Shown: positions 45,326-57,639, counted from the first letter of the stretch. The stretch is DNA of 64,000 nucleotides from Gracilaria domingensis (GCA_022539475.1 VCMS01000085.1:62001-126000); one strand, 5' to 3'. Made by a program: numbers and translations. The notes: generated from the letters alone by a model not told the origin.

Positions 45326-48300
45326 TTAAAGTGGAGGACAAAAAGGTGGAGCAGGGTAGTTTGAGCGAACAACATGGACAGTTACCTGTAGTGCAGAAGC
45401 CAGAACCATCCCGTACCAAGGAGTTACCTCTACGATACTCTCCGCTTTGGAATGACGAGGGAACGGAAGAGTGTGGTTCTTTTCATCGTTTGTATGCCAG
45501 CGTAAAGATATGCATTTCAATTTGTGGTCGATGTTTGTTGCGGGGGGTAAAACCTCAAAATGCCGCACGAATGCCACCACTGCTGCGGTAAGTGCAGAAT
45601 CAAGGAGAAATATTCGAATCAGAGCGACTACCTGGGCTACCCAAGTCTCTGAATCTTCTCCGCTTACCAATACAGTGGAATACTTTGGCTTTCTACTGGA
45701 ACCAAATGCTGGAGAAGCGAAGACTCGTTGGATGATGGGGTACTTGGGTCGTCCCAGCTTAAGTGCCTTAGAAGACGAATCGAAGTGTTCAAGAGTCGGA
45801 ACGAAACCGCCTTTCACGAGGTCCGAATTCACCAGAGTTATCCTTGTCTTTTCTGGGAAGTATGTAATAGAGTGTTCATCCAGTTTTTCTTTCACGAGCC
45901 TGAGGAAAGGAGGAAGGGCCTGTTCACCAATTTGGTCAAGAATCGACATTGTGTCAGTCCTTGAGAACATCTCTCTAACAGCAGTCCATGATTTTGAACT
46001 CGACATACTTGAAACACGATGTTGGAGAGCTCGCATAGTGAAAGAACGCCCTCTCATTGCAAATCGGGGGAGCTGTGTGGAAGTTCCTGGTAAACCTGGA
46101 TTACGCTGGTGAGGAGTACTGCCATTCCATTGCTTTCTAACATGTTCGTGCTCAATGGAGCAAATAGTCTCCTCCACAGCCGTCGCTGTTCTTCTGGACG
46201 TCTTTTTTTAGTGTCTCTTAAATAGCAGGTGTGCATGTTCGTATATGCCTGCGTCGTAGTACTTGATACTTCCCAGACGGCAAATATCGTCCACGAGATG
46301 ATCGAGAAGATGTAACTTCATAGTTCCCAGTCTGGAGGGATGAAGATCCGCCAGAGTCATTGTTGCGAAACGCTTGAAGGCTTCAATCTCCGAACTAAGA
46401 CACAGGAGAGAGCTCTCAGTCCAATACGGGTCACGATTGTATCTGAATAAAGTCGAAAGCAAGTTCGAGTACAGAGAAGATGGTTGTGATTGGAGCAACG
46501 TCCTGTTTTCCACAGTATATGTCAAAGAATGCTCCTATGAAGGGGAAGACCATGTCAAGAGCTTTGTAGTTTTTGGCCTCCAGCATTCCATGGAGACCGT
46601 CTTTCGTGAAGATATCATTCAAAGATTTGCCTTTCTCCTGCGTGGAGAAATCGATATGTAAACCTTTGGCAAGAGAATCGCGTTCTATGGCAGCTAGAAT
46701 TGCGTTTGCATGGTTGAGGAGTTGGGTGTGTATCGTTTGAAGTGAACGCGATGCAGATGTTTTTATTGTAGTGCACAGGGTGTCTGACTGTAGTCCCTCG
46801 ATTGTAGCCGTTTTTATTAGCTTCGAGATGCCGAGATGCAAGTTGTGTAACGGTTCGAATGAGAACAAACTGTATGGAGACAATCCCGGGATCATTCCAA
46901 CGCTTACGGGAGTTTCGAGAAATGAAGGAATAAGAGATATGGAATTTGAACGCATCAGAGTATCCGCCTGAGATCTTCTCTCCCTCGCACGACGTGGACG
47001 TGTTTCCGCCTCGTCTTTTTGTGCATGTTGTAAGATAGCTGTGTATGTCTTTCGGATTCTTTTCGTGTGATTTTGAGAACGTCCGTTGAATGAGCTGGAA
47101 ACATGACTGCATAAAGATGGGCGAGGGGCTTTGCATCTATGACACAGGCTTTCCGTCTTGGTCCCATGAAGAATAGACAGAATGTCCTTAGCCTCAGGAA
47201 TATCCGCACAATGACTTGCAAGCAGAGGATGGCACACTCGAATTAGTTTGTCTTCGCCGATGAACTGAAAACCTTTCTGCGTGAGATTTAGAATGGGCTC
47301 CAGGACTTGACGAAGAGATTCTTGAAGGATTTGCATCCTGGACTCGCGTAGAAACTTGCTAGAAACGAATGGAATTGCGTTTACTTCAGATGCGGAGCCT
47401 TCAATTAGTGTGGTAGGGAAGTATGCCCTACTGTGAGGTCATCACGGATGCACTTACGACGTAGCTCGTTGGAAAAGTTGAGAAATATGAGGTGAAGAGG
47501 ATAGGCAGTAACCGATGTTTGCTTTCGAGTTGTTGAAGACTTATCGGTGTATACCTGCAGAAGACCTACAAAAGAGTCACTGTAACTTATTTCTTGGGAT
47601 TAACACATTATTTTACTATCCAAAGAGCCCATGACAATTTCCTTAAGTTTTGAGATGGCGTCTCTTGCGAGAGAGCCGGACATGGGGTGAGATATTTTCG
47701 TGGAGTGGGTTTGAGGTATAGGGTGGAAGATTGTGTTTTCGTTGTTAGCCAACTGGAGCTGTTTCATAAATGTGTGAACGGGGTCTCTCGTGTAGAGGGT
47801 GGCGCTGAACTTACATCCTTCTGGCAAGACAGTTCTTCGATTCAAACCGTCTTTTGAGGCGTATCATTCGAAAATGGCGTTCTTCAGTTCTGTACAGCGC
47901 TTAGAACTTGTTATGGTCTCGTTGAATCGCTTTTGCCAGAATCACGGGTTCTGAAGTAACCCAATTAGCTCGTCCACCTCCAGATGACCGAGATTGGAAG
48001 CTACTGAAGCCAGAATAACCGTGAGATAATCCATATGCAAATCACCGAGGGCCTCCTCAGAAGGCACTAGGCGGGAACTGCTTCCGTGTTCTCGCTCTAA
48101 TGACGCGGGACCTGGGGAAGAAGAAACACAATGCGACCGGAGTGGGGTCAACGATGTCCTCGGACACCGGAAGCTCGGGAAAGCGACAAGGGGGAGTGAC
48201 CATTTCGGAAGATGCGGGCGCGGGCGCAGAAAGCTTGAGACGCTTTCTTCTTCGTATGAGCCGCCTATTGACGTCTTCCAGCGCAGCTTTCAGGCCAAAT

Positions 48301-48392
48301 GGGCAATGGTTAACATGCTGTCGAAGAGATAACACTCCTCGGCGAGTAACGAACGGGCACCCACGCTTCTTATGTGTACAGTAGTAGACCAT
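45326..48392 (-). pseudogene. Plavaka-like transposase of the candidate element
   Basis: Starts at an ATG on minus (48392-48390) with a possible zinc finger (YCTHKKRGCPF and LRQHVNHC). Then come segments in the family order: YSDSFVGLLQVYTDKSSTTR followed by YPLHLIFLNFSNELRRK; VCHPLLASHCADIPEAKDIL and SLCHRCKAPRPSL; PYSLFSFEPLHNLHLGISKL; and the C-terminal KLHLLDHLVDDICRLGS, YYDAGIYEHAHLLFKR and TAVEETI. This is distinct from the transposase at 35.5-37.7 kb. At least three phase changes (one near 46480) and stops (TAA at 46210-46208) inactivate it. It converges with the plus-strand accessory genes. Confidence 0.78.
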
Positions 48393-49146
48393 GGGAAGAA
48401 GAAATGAACGAGAAACGAAGACAAAGACTGCAAGGGAAGGTCGTCCGAAGGGAGAAGGAGGTCGAGCGACAGTCAAGATCGATGTCAGGCTGAGAACGGA
48501 GAATATATTTTGAGTTAAAATCACGTGCTTTCGTTCAAAAAGGAACGTAGGTACACGTCGACCTCAACACAAGGGTGTACTTCTCGTATTATCTACCACT
48601 GGTTATAAACCTGTGGTTTTGCAACGTTGTACGCTGTACACCTGTCCAATCTCGCCCACAAAAATGAATCTCTTCCCTTCGCCGCCGCCACCGCCCGTCC
48701 GACGTCCGACCTTCTGTTACCGTCGTGATCCGTGCCATCCACATTCTCGAGTTCTACTCCGCTCCGTCGTACTTTTTTCCGCCCTCGCACTCGCTACGAA
48801 GTAGCGTGCTGAGAAAGAGAATGAAGTACGCTTCATCTCTGCTTAATGGATTCCATTAAACGGACATGAAGCGTACCTCATTCTCTTTCTCCGCCCTCGT
48901 CGGACGCCTCCATAAAGCGGATATCATCCGTATCTCACGGATGTATTCCGTGCAATCTTTTTGTACGTTCTTCCATATCCTTCTATGTATCTTTGCTCTA
49001 AACTAACCCATCCTCACCACGTTTTTTCGCGCTATGCGACATGTTAACGGCAGAAATTAAGCTTTGGGTTACCGGGTTCCTGTTTTCACCCTCCAACTCG
49101 TTCCATTTGTTCAACTACGTTCTGTTCACGATATTTTCATCTTGTT
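48393..49146. other. Upstream region of the Plavaka-like transposase
   Basis: Presumed promoter side of the minus transposase gene. It holds a large hairpin at 48810-48891 and short frames without motifs. A plus frame at 48613-48804 is not convincing. Confidence 0.35.
48810..48891. repeat. Long hairpin with 26-bp arms
   Basis: TGAGAAAGAGAATGAAGTAC at left faces GTACCTCATTCTCTTTCTC at right, one mismatch, with a 30-bp loop that itself holds the palindrome TAATGGATTCCATTA. CCGCCCTCG occurs as a direct repeat on both sides (about 48779 and 48891), and a smaller hairpin CGCTAC-GAA-GTAGCG sits just before. This looks like a terminus or a small foldback element. Confidence 0.85.
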
Positions 49147-49794
49147 CTACGTCTCGCTACTCATATTGACTTGGTTGAAGGTAACCACTCTTTGAAGTGC
49201 GTCCCTTGTATTTCTTCCGACATCCACGACGACTGTAAGTACGCGACAAGTTTCATTTCGTTTCTCAAAATCGATCTCTGACTGTTCGTGTAACCTATCA
49301 CGCTGTATTGCCGATCTCGGTTCACTTTGTTGCACCATAGGCACTTCTAGCTTCTCGCGTCTTGCGCTACTTTAGGTTTGCTGGCGATCTTGGTTGACTT
49401 GGTTGCGCCATTGAATCTTCTCTCTTCTCGCATCTTGCGCTACATTTGATGTATTGGCGATATTGGTTGATATTGGTTGACTGCCTTGGGCGATAGGTTC
49501 ATCATTGGCGATCTTCTTTGACTAGGTTGCGCCATAGGATGATCTCTCTCTTCTAGCACCTTGCGTTACTTTTGGTGCATTGGCGATATGGTTTGACTTG
49601 GTTGCCTCATAGGCTCGCCTCCCTTCTCGCTCCTTACGTTGATCTTCCTGTTTTGGCGAGCTTGGTTGAGTGGCTTGCGGGATATTCTGGTACTTGGTTG
49701 CGACATAGGCTGCTCTCTCGCTTATCGGATCTTGCGGTATTTTTGCTGCATGGGCAATCTTGATGTCCCTGCTTGTGAGTTCTCGCTTCGTCAT
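49147..49794 (-). pseudogene. Degenerate repeat-protein frame
   Basis: On minus, a roughly 28-30 residue unit recurs four to five times: IANAPKVTQGARRERSSYGA, then ATKSN/ATQSKK, with variants KIPQDPISERAAYVATK, NIPQATQPSSPKQEDQRKER and NTSNVAQDARREK. The DNA shows the same as imperfect 80-90 bp tandem units between 49340 and 49770. A TAG at 49524-49522 and a one-base shift near 49400 break it, and a non-repeat C-terminal part follows (IDFEKRNETCRVLTVVVDV). No known family. It reads in the same direction as the transposase and lies upstream of it, so it may be another gene of the same element. Confidence 0.5.
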
Positions 49795-50654
49795 CTTTCG
49801 CAGTTTACGAAGAACGGATTGTTGCTAATTTAACCCATCCCTTTCCTTATTCTTCTTCCTTATGCGATTTACTAGGTGTCTCGACTTTTCTAGCGCAACG
49901 TTTCTGTTTTGCTTTATCAATGGTACGTTCCATCGTATTTGAAATGTATCGAATGGAGCATTGGCTAACTTATGGATACTTTGTGCTTGCATATACAGGT
50001 AAATAACTTCTGATGCGCACGTAGCTCACGAGTTATAGGTGAATTGAACGTGCAACGCGTATGTATCTGGGCATGGTTCCCTACTTGACGAACCGAGACG
50101 ATGAGGCGCTTCGCGCCTCATCCTCTTGGTTCCTCAAGTAAGGATATGTGTTCTAGCGATACCGAACTTTGGTGCAGGTGCAGGTTGCGGCAGCTGCCGC
50201 AGATTGCGCCCACTCCCGCTCCATCATGGGGAAATGGTACATGTAATATAGCGAAATAGTGATTAGCAAAAGCGGTTGATAGGGGGATGGATACGAAAAA
50301 AACGGTATGATTTCACAATGGACATCATCTGTACTAGCACCACGATTCCATGCGTTGCAGGGTATCATTCCGCAGAAGGTATCGTGTAATGTGCACCTTA
50401 ATGGAAACTGAACCTAGACTTCGCGAAATACCTTTCAGGTAGCCCTCGACTAAAGGAGTAGCACGAGTGGAAAACCCACCAGTATTTACAGCACAGCGAT
50501 TCGGGACGACCCCAAGCATTTATCTCCAAATTTTGAAATAATTGATCTCGATATTTTTTCAAAAAATTTAGTGGACGACCCTCGCCAAAAACTAGCATCT
50601 GCAAGAGACAGAAGCTATTACGTCGATAGCGTGCTCAGCTTTACCTTTCGCCCT
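49795..50654. other. Gap with a terminal-looking hairpin
   Basis: No gene seen. The hairpin at 50080-50143 is the main structure and could mark the right edge of the candidate element. Confidence 0.35.
50080..50143. repeat. 64-bp foldback
   Basis: CCTACTTGACGAACCGAGAC and GATGAGGCGC pair with the following GCGCCTCATC and CTCTTGGTTCCTCAAGTAAGG across a 3-base loop, with about four mismatches. Confidence 0.85.
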
Positions 50655-51050
50655 GACTACTAGACTTACCAATTGGTGACTGTCGAACCAAACTGGTGTC
50701 TCTTTAGCCTAGTTGGTGCTTGCCTTTACTATTTGGTGTGGGAGGATCGAGTCTCAGGGGTCTAGTGTCCCCGAGCGCCACTCCGGCTCTAACCGGCCTA
50801 GCGCCACATGAGTCACTGGGAGGTGCACTTGTGGTGCATCGCCGCGGCCACATATCTACACTACTTAGCAAATATTAATTCTGAAATAATGGGAATACAC
50901 ACATTAGTCTCATCCGCACATTAGCACTGGAACCCGACGTGGTAGAGTACACGCACGTGCGTTAGAGCCTGTGATGTCAGCACTTGGTAATGTAGAGCTC
51001 CCACTGATCGGGCGTAGTATACTACATCCCTGAACCAATTCTTGCATCCA
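50655..51050 (+). repeat. Dispersed repeat, copy 2
   Basis: Collinear with 12055-12440 over about 390 bp at moderate identity. No coding content. Confidence 0.5.
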
Positions 51051-51180
51051 CTGCACAGGTATCCACAAACGTCTTCCAAAAATTAACCAAAAAATGGGGT
51101 GCCATTCATAGTGTGCGCCTCGTCACCCAAGCGGTTCAGTGCTCATTATGAGATGCGTCAGCCGCCGATTACCATAGAGT

Positions 51181-52156
51181 ATGTGCTTCACACTGAGAAT
51201 TAGGACGATGATAAAGGACAATGTTCACAAGATATCCGGAAGGGATCCAAATATCTATAACATTGCCCGCAAGATTCTGGTTATTCTGAGCCAGTGCACG
51301 AGATTCATCACAGCCAGATGTCGAACGGATTCGACAATACTGGGATACAACAGACTTAATAGTTGCAAAGAAGGCGTTCAAGAAGTACATGGACCAAACG
51401 TTAGAGACCAAAGAGCGATTAGAAGTTTTACATGACTCCAAGTGAGGAGAAAATATAAATACGGCGGGAACTTTAAGGAGATCATACAGGAAGCAATCTC
51501 GCGAACTGTTTCAGCGGGAAAGAACGGGAACTTGAGTAACATGGGTGTGAGATTGGTTTCAGAAAGAGGAAGAAAGCCTTTAAAAATCATCTCAATTTCA
51601 TCTCTGCGAGCAGCAATGAGAGCGATCGGTCATTCTGAGTCACCATTAACCCCTAGCAAAACTCATTTTCATTGAATCATCATGCGGCGGTAAATGAAAT
51701 TGATGCTTTTCAATTAGATGTAAGGGCCCTTTCGAGGGATTTCATTTTTTCGAAAAATCACACTCATGGGAATGTCAGTGAAGCAAAAACTTACTTTTTT
51801 TTCAATTTCGTTGGTCATATTACCTTACTTTACCAGTCATCTTGTCTGAAATTCTACTGAAAACCCTTTTAGATTTCCCTTCACAAGTTTTGCCCCTGAA
51901 CGGTATAAATGGAGATAGTACAGACGGTAGAATCGCGGAGCTGCTGACCAAGCTCGGTGGTAAATTCAACGATAGTAACTGGGCGTTTGTGGAGATCGTA
52001 TTTCGCAGACTTCTGCAAATAGATAGTCGAAGACATTTTGAATGTACTGCAAGTGACCTGCACAAGCTTTTACTACGTCAAACGTGTGCGAGACAGAATT
52101 TTCGTGTAACCGCCACCATATTTAGAGCGTTGTGCTTTATGCAATCAAAGAAGTGA
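51181..52156 (+). pseudogene. Decayed unrecognised gene split by a MITE
   Basis: Plus-strand text in changing phases looks protein-coding: AFKKYMDQTLETKERLEVLH near 51370, NFKEIIQEAISRTVSAGKNG and ISSLRAAMRAIGHSESPLTP just left of the MITE, and NGINGDSTDGRIAELLTKLG and FVEIVFRRLLQIDSRRH just right of it. I recognise no family. The MITE insertion and phase changes make it a pseudogene. Two helical blocks suggest an ordinary soluble protein or a transposase-associated ORF. Confidence 0.4.
51655..51892 (-). mobile_element. MITE, full copy (238 bp)
   Basis: Reverse-complement match to 62390-62628 along its whole length. Ends are CAAAAC... and ...GTTTTGCT on minus, giving short inverted termini. 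It is flanked by CCCCT on both sides (51650-51654 and 51893-51897), a likely target duplication. No coding capacity. Confidence 0.88.
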
Positions 52157-54394
52157 TAAAGTTGTAGGTCTGGTGGGAGCGTCTCTTTGATACCAGACTT
52201 TCGTTTACTTTCAATAAAGAAATCTAACCAAATTTCTATCTGCTCCCATTTCATCGCCGCGGCACGCGGGCTTAGACTTGATCTGCTCTAGTGTGGCTCA
52301 GAGATTTTGCTGTCTGTGAGTTTCTCTTGAGCCCCAACGATGCGTTCATCCAGCGAGAACTGCAGCAAAGGCAGCTTAACAGTTTGCATTTTCACGCTGC
52401 AAGCGAGTGATAAGTACGAGTGCGCAGATTGAGATCGTAATCTTATGCAAGCATTTCGGCATGACGTCAGATATGCATAGCAGGCTTGTAGTTGAATGTA
52501 GAGTTTCTATTGGGGAGAACAAATGTTCAATAAGAGCTCTATTAATTGGGCGTAGTAAGAAGCGATTGAAATCGCAGCCAATGACACAGGATCTGTTAGA
52601 GTCTATTGAGATAGACTGGAGCACACCGAAGAAGTGGTGTTCTGACATCAAATGAGTTTTTGCGGTTCTCAATAGAACTGAACGCTTAAATTTATCTAAT
52701 CAGTGTATATGGGACTTGCTCCTTGGCCTCATATAAGGTAGCCTTGGACTCATATGAGGCCACGGAGGCGAAGTAGATTTTCATAAAATTTGTTTATTTA
52801 GCCGCACGATTCAAAACTTCAGTTGTTCAAACAGCAGTTTGAAATGACATTTTGAACTTTACATTCAAATAATCGAACGTCACTCAGATGCAGTCACTCG
52901 AAATGTGCGTGAGCGGTCAATAGTTCACAAAAGAGCATAATCCAAGTTCAAACTACGCTGAATTTAATTCAAACTCAAAGAATACTTCGGCAGCTCGACT
53001 TATTAAAAATCGCTTTACTTTATGAAGGCATAAGTTCCGACCTTACCGGCAGACGGAACAAGGTGACTTTTTTCAAGGAGATAGTTTCTTCAGAGATTAA
53101 AAGTGCATCTTGACAGTCAAAAGAAATCGCGAAAAGAATACGTAGAAGGCTTTATGATATCGAACTTTTGCTTCATATACTTTAATAACCTTCATATATT
53201 AACTCTAATCGAATGTTCACATCCTCCTACTTAGCTTGTTGACCAACTAATGTCAGCAATACAGTGACAGTCACGCAAATGGTATAGAAAACAGGTCCGA
53301 CCAGTCTAACTCTGCCATAAATAGGTAGATATACCTCGATCTGAAAGACATCCAGAGCACAAAAACTTCGATTTATTGTTGCTCTTGCAAATTTTGCACC
53401 TTCCTTGATAGACCGCAGCTGTCAAAGTGCCATACTTCTTTATTCTTTTTCGAGAAGTCTGTGCCAGATACATACCAGTCTCAGCCACTGGCAAGCTCGA
53501 ATCCACCTTTTCCTCAGAATCTCTTCTGATCCGGACATTAGAATTTCAGTTGTTACCGATAAGCTGGTCTGCCAGTTTACAATATAATGAATGCGGTGAT
53601 AAGTACTTAAGATTTCTAGTTGAACCTTTGTAGAGATTCCACGCATCAACAGCACATATAACGAATGGAGTTGTATTAACTCGAAACGACCATTACTTAA
53701 CTGCCAATTTGCTCTACAATTTGAGGTCATCCTGTGTGCAACGATTGTGAGCGTCGATTTTGGAGCACACATGGGAATACTTTACGAAATCATCTGGGAT
53801 AGATATAGGAAAATAAATCAGTTCAGCCGTTCCGTGGGCGTTTCTCTAGCGGGTGAGATTGATTGGACTGCCAGGAGTGGTCGAACCATAGGTGCTGATG
53901 AAATATCGTCTCTCCCGATCTACCGTCCAAGAAAGGTTAATTCCAAAACCAGTTTAAATCCGGAAGCCGTTCATGTTCTATAGATAACGAGAGCTACAGC
54001 AATCGGTTTCGATATTTTTTGAGCGAAGAAGAATCTACTCGGCGAGACAAAGCTATGGACACCAAAAATGGCGCCATATTAAAATGAGAAGTAGCAACAA
54101 TGTAACATGTTTTACAATGAAAGGGTAAATCAATACAGTTCTTTGCGTTCACGACCTTGTTTGTAACAGACACGGACTGCTCCAGCGCATTTTCGACTAC
54201 TGCCGTTCTCGAAATGATTCTGCCAACTCGCAGACAGACGTTGAGAGTTCGAAATGGTCGCGCTGTTGCGCGGAAGCGATGCTAACGCAAATCAAAAGCT
54301 GTGCAAATGACTAAGGCCCATCAGTAGATTGCGATTCGAACCATTGCAGAAAACACTGATTCGAGCAAGTCTATCATTTTTGAACTGAAACGTC
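52157..54394. other. AT-rich stretch without a convincing gene
   Basis: Short frames only (for example plus 52407-52655 ending LLESIEIDWSTPKKWC, and 53747-53983). None has a recognised motif. It is probably decayed transposon sequence. Confidence 0.4.
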
Positions 54395-56565
54395 TTGTCC
54401 CAAATAAAGATGACAATATCATACAAGCTTAAACTAGTTAGAATGTTAATGTCCCATGTCGGTCGACGACCTATATTAAAACAAGATGAAGAAAAGCTGA
54501 TCGTCGCGCTGGTAATGAGAGCAGCAGAACGAGGATTGGCTGTCTACAATGAAACTCTCAAGCTCGTGATGGCTTCTGTGGCTGGTGATGGCATCGCGGG
54601 GTGGAAGCAGGTAGTTCTATCTAAAGATGCAATAAGATCTTTCGAAGCCGACACTGCGATGATCTTTGCGTCCAGAAATTTCATCCGAAACACAATGCCA
54701 AGCTGAAGGGCGAAGACGTCGAGTATGTTCATACGTTCTTGGACGTAGTAACAAAACTTGGAACGGAACATCCCCGGTTGCTGCAGAACCCCGACAGAGC
54801 CTGAAATATGGACGAGACGGCTGTTCAATCTACGTGGATAAAGCAAAGAAAGCATACGGTACAAAGAAGTCAAAGCATTGCGGTTGCCGTTTTCCCCTCG
54901 TGATCATTTGGATGGTGTGTGTACTGCCTGTGCCTGGTGAAGGGGCTCAAGTGCTTACTATATGTTTGATTCGAACCGTAATCCAATATATGCCGTATCT
55001 TTGTGGCATCTAAACCGTGGATATGGTTGGTTTATGCATAATGTTCGCACACAACAGGCACAGGGCCAACCTAAAAAAATTGCGTGTTTTTATTTCGTTA
55101 CATTTGTCATCATCAGACATGTCTTAGACCGTCATATCACACATTTTCGACATATATATGACTTATATATGACATTGTGCCAAACCAGACATATCGTAGT
55201 CACATGGATCTCTTTGTCAGAGATAAAGTGTACATATACTGCTCAAATGTTCACCTGGGTTCAGAAAAAGACGAGCGGTATAAACAAGCATAATACGGCA
55301 GTCATGGTTTACTCTGCTTCGTGTTTGAAAGCACCTCTATTCTCTATCGTGGCTGGTAAAACGCCGATGTCCGGATGGATAGAGCACCTCTCGAAAGTGT
55401 AATATAACAGTCCCGCAGAGTTTGAGAAGTATTGCAACCCAGATTAGATGCGAAAAGGAGCCGCTATCAAAGTCATTGGAAAGGGCTCCATGTATCTTGA
55501 AACCCTTTACGCTTTCATAAAACACGTAACCAAACTTGTTCGACAGAACGTGCCGAAGTCAGAATTGTGTTTGCTGAAAATGAACGGACATTAGTCAAGA
55601 GAGTGAATTAAATGGATTGATGAGTGTGAGAAGTAGTACTGTTTACCGGTTATCAAGCCAGCTGACACGTCACATTTTCCACAGCCATGTGACAGAAGAA
55701 TTAGCAAATCATTCAAGCAGTCTATGCGGTTCTTGAGGGATCAGTTCTTCAAGGTACTCATTCCAGATACAGGCACCCCGCAATTTAATCTTTTATGTGC
55801 GGCATATGCCCATGAGTGCATAGCAATCTTGCAGATTAGGGTATCCTTTGCCGTCACCGGAGTTCTTCCGTTCAAGCGGTATTTCGCTGACCAATTCAAA
55901 ACGATTGGGAGCCCAGAAACCGCAGTAGATGTGAAAGAGAGGAGAACGATAGCATCGAGGGTGAATACTGTAAGACTACGGCATACAGGTGAGAGTGTTG
56001 TCGCGAAAGTAACCAAAATTTTAGAAGCGACAAGCAGTCCTACCTTGAAAGTGAAGCACCTTAGAAACCTTATGTCTAACGCTTAGACAGCATACAACAT
56101 AATTGTGATGGCCATTCATCCTGTATAGACAGAGAAAGAGTTGGAATCAGAGAATGGAAATAAGAAGCAAGAAACGTCCGTTAGTCAGATTGTGGGGCTC
56201 CTGTTGTGCACAAAACTGTAGCGAAAATGATTCATGAAAGGAAGGGAAAAGCCCTACAGAAGAAATAGGTGGAAATCGGTGCAAAAGAGGCGGTAGTATT
56301 GAAGCAACTTCGCATAGTAGAGAAAAAGAAACACCGAGAGAAGGCATCGAAGGAAGAGAATGAGCTGCGTCTGAAGGAGCGACGAAGTGAGGAGCGAAAT
56401 GAGTTTGCTTCCCGAATTGCAGAGCAGTATGTGCGCAAACAGTTTCACATGTCGAAGAAGAAACTTCGTCAATTGTTGGGCAATAGAAGAAGAGATTATG
56501 AATTTGATATTAAGGCTTCATGTGTCTTGATAATCCAAGAGCTCTGTGCAGCAGTTGGCTTTTAG
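54395..56565 (+). pseudogene. pogo/Tigger-type (DDE_1) transposase, decayed
   Basis: The N-terminal part has the CENP-B-like helix-turn-helix context (HVGRRPILKQDEEKLIV, then AERGLAVYNETLKLVM). A stop at 54802 precedes NMDETAVQ, the NMDE motif bearing the first catalytic Asp. Later come fragments of the core (FDSNRNPIYAVSLWH), ADTSHFPQPCDRRISKSFKQ at about 55660-55720, and AYAHECIAILQIRVSFAVTG with VLPFKRYF. The C-terminal end is a Lys/Glu-rich helix (KKKHREKASKEENELRLKER). Many phase changes and stops. pogo elements insert at TA. It overlaps the end of the opposing piggyBac remnant. Confidence 0.75.
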
Positions 56566-56629
56566 TAGATTCCTGTATTGACCACGATGGACACTGTCCG
56601 GATTCAATGAACGTTGTTGCCTTTCGTGA

Positions 56630-57223
56630 TGCCTGAGGCTGTTCATAAGTTCGGGAAGGGCATGTTGACACTGATACAGATAGAACTAATGGCGATGATA
56701 TATTTGCACTCAGTCTTGAGAGCCAGAAACAAACCGTTTCTGAGATATTTAAAATATTGTTGAAGATTGTCCAAATTTTGACTTTTGTGAATGGTACCCA
56801 AAGAACAGTCATCAGTTCATTCTCAATTTCATTTTGCTTCGAAACCATTTTAATGTACTCCCCACGAATAGGCATAGTCAGTTCTGACAGTTTGTTCATC
56901 CGAAACCGTCTTGTAGCGTACTTTATAACAGCAATAAATCGCATTCTTTTTCTTAAAAGAGCTTCTGCAGCTTTGACTGAAGCGAAAAAGGAATCGGCGC
57001 ATACCAGGCGATTGATTCCAAACCAACCTTGAACCAGTCGTGAGAGGACAGATGTGCCATTTCGAAACTCATCAGAATATTTCATTGACTCCGTGGAAGT
57101 ACTGCCCATTGTAATTTCGATTTTGCGAAGTATACCGCTCTGATCACAACAAACAGTTATCAGTTCACAGCCGATTTCCGGACTCCGGTCCAGAGCAATG
57201 TAGTTCGGAAGTTCATTGTTCAA
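56630..57223 (-). pseudogene. piggyBac-type (DDE_Tnp_1_7) transposase fragment
   Basis: Minus frame with NYIALDRSPEIGCELITVCC, SRLVQGWFGINRLVCADSFF (the VCADSFFASV motif holds a catalytic Asp), KRMRFIAVIKYATRRF, and MPIRGEY. These match the middle and later part of piggyBac-like transposases. N- and C-terminal regions are missing. After about 56640 the text no longer matches the family. Confidence 0.78.
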
Positions 57224-57282
57224 ATAATGTTAACCAAGCCCATATCCGCGTGACATACTTTCGTCCGCACACAACGAGCTCG

Positions 57283-57590
57283 ATGTGGAGCAATCCCAAA
57301 AACGGAAAAGCCACCGAGGCAGTTCGAATCCTCTCTCGAGAGAGAGGTTCGCACAGCGACAGCGCACCGTTTATCCTCCGGTGTGGATGTAAATCCACGA
57401 GAACTTAAGGCGATACCACAGGGTTGAGCAAGAATGCTCCGGACGGGAGAACCAAGCAAAGGTAACAAAGTATTGTAGGGATATCCGTGACCAGCGATGG
57501 TAGCTGTATTCAATGTAGATATCCAGAGATGGAACAACGAAATAATTATAGGCGGTGATGAACAAAGCCAATGGTAAAGGACGAAGAAGA
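57283..57590 (-). repeat. Dispersed repeat, uninterrupted copy
   Basis: Reverse complement is collinear with 27625-27692 plus 28081-28327 and shows the empty site of the 388-bp insertion. Confidence 0.75.
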
Positions 57591-57639
57591 AGATGCAATG
57601 CCCCCTCTTTTCCACTGTTCTGATTTTCGGGGGGGTGGC

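Noticed and set aside
49340-49770. CRISPR-like array
   Set aside because: Units are imperfect, vary in length, lack constant repeats with unique spacers, and the context is eukaryotic.
57310-57340. tRNA T-loop-like GTTCGAATC
   Set aside because: No cloverleaf can be drawn around it, and the sequence belongs to the dispersed repeat shared with 28.3 kb.
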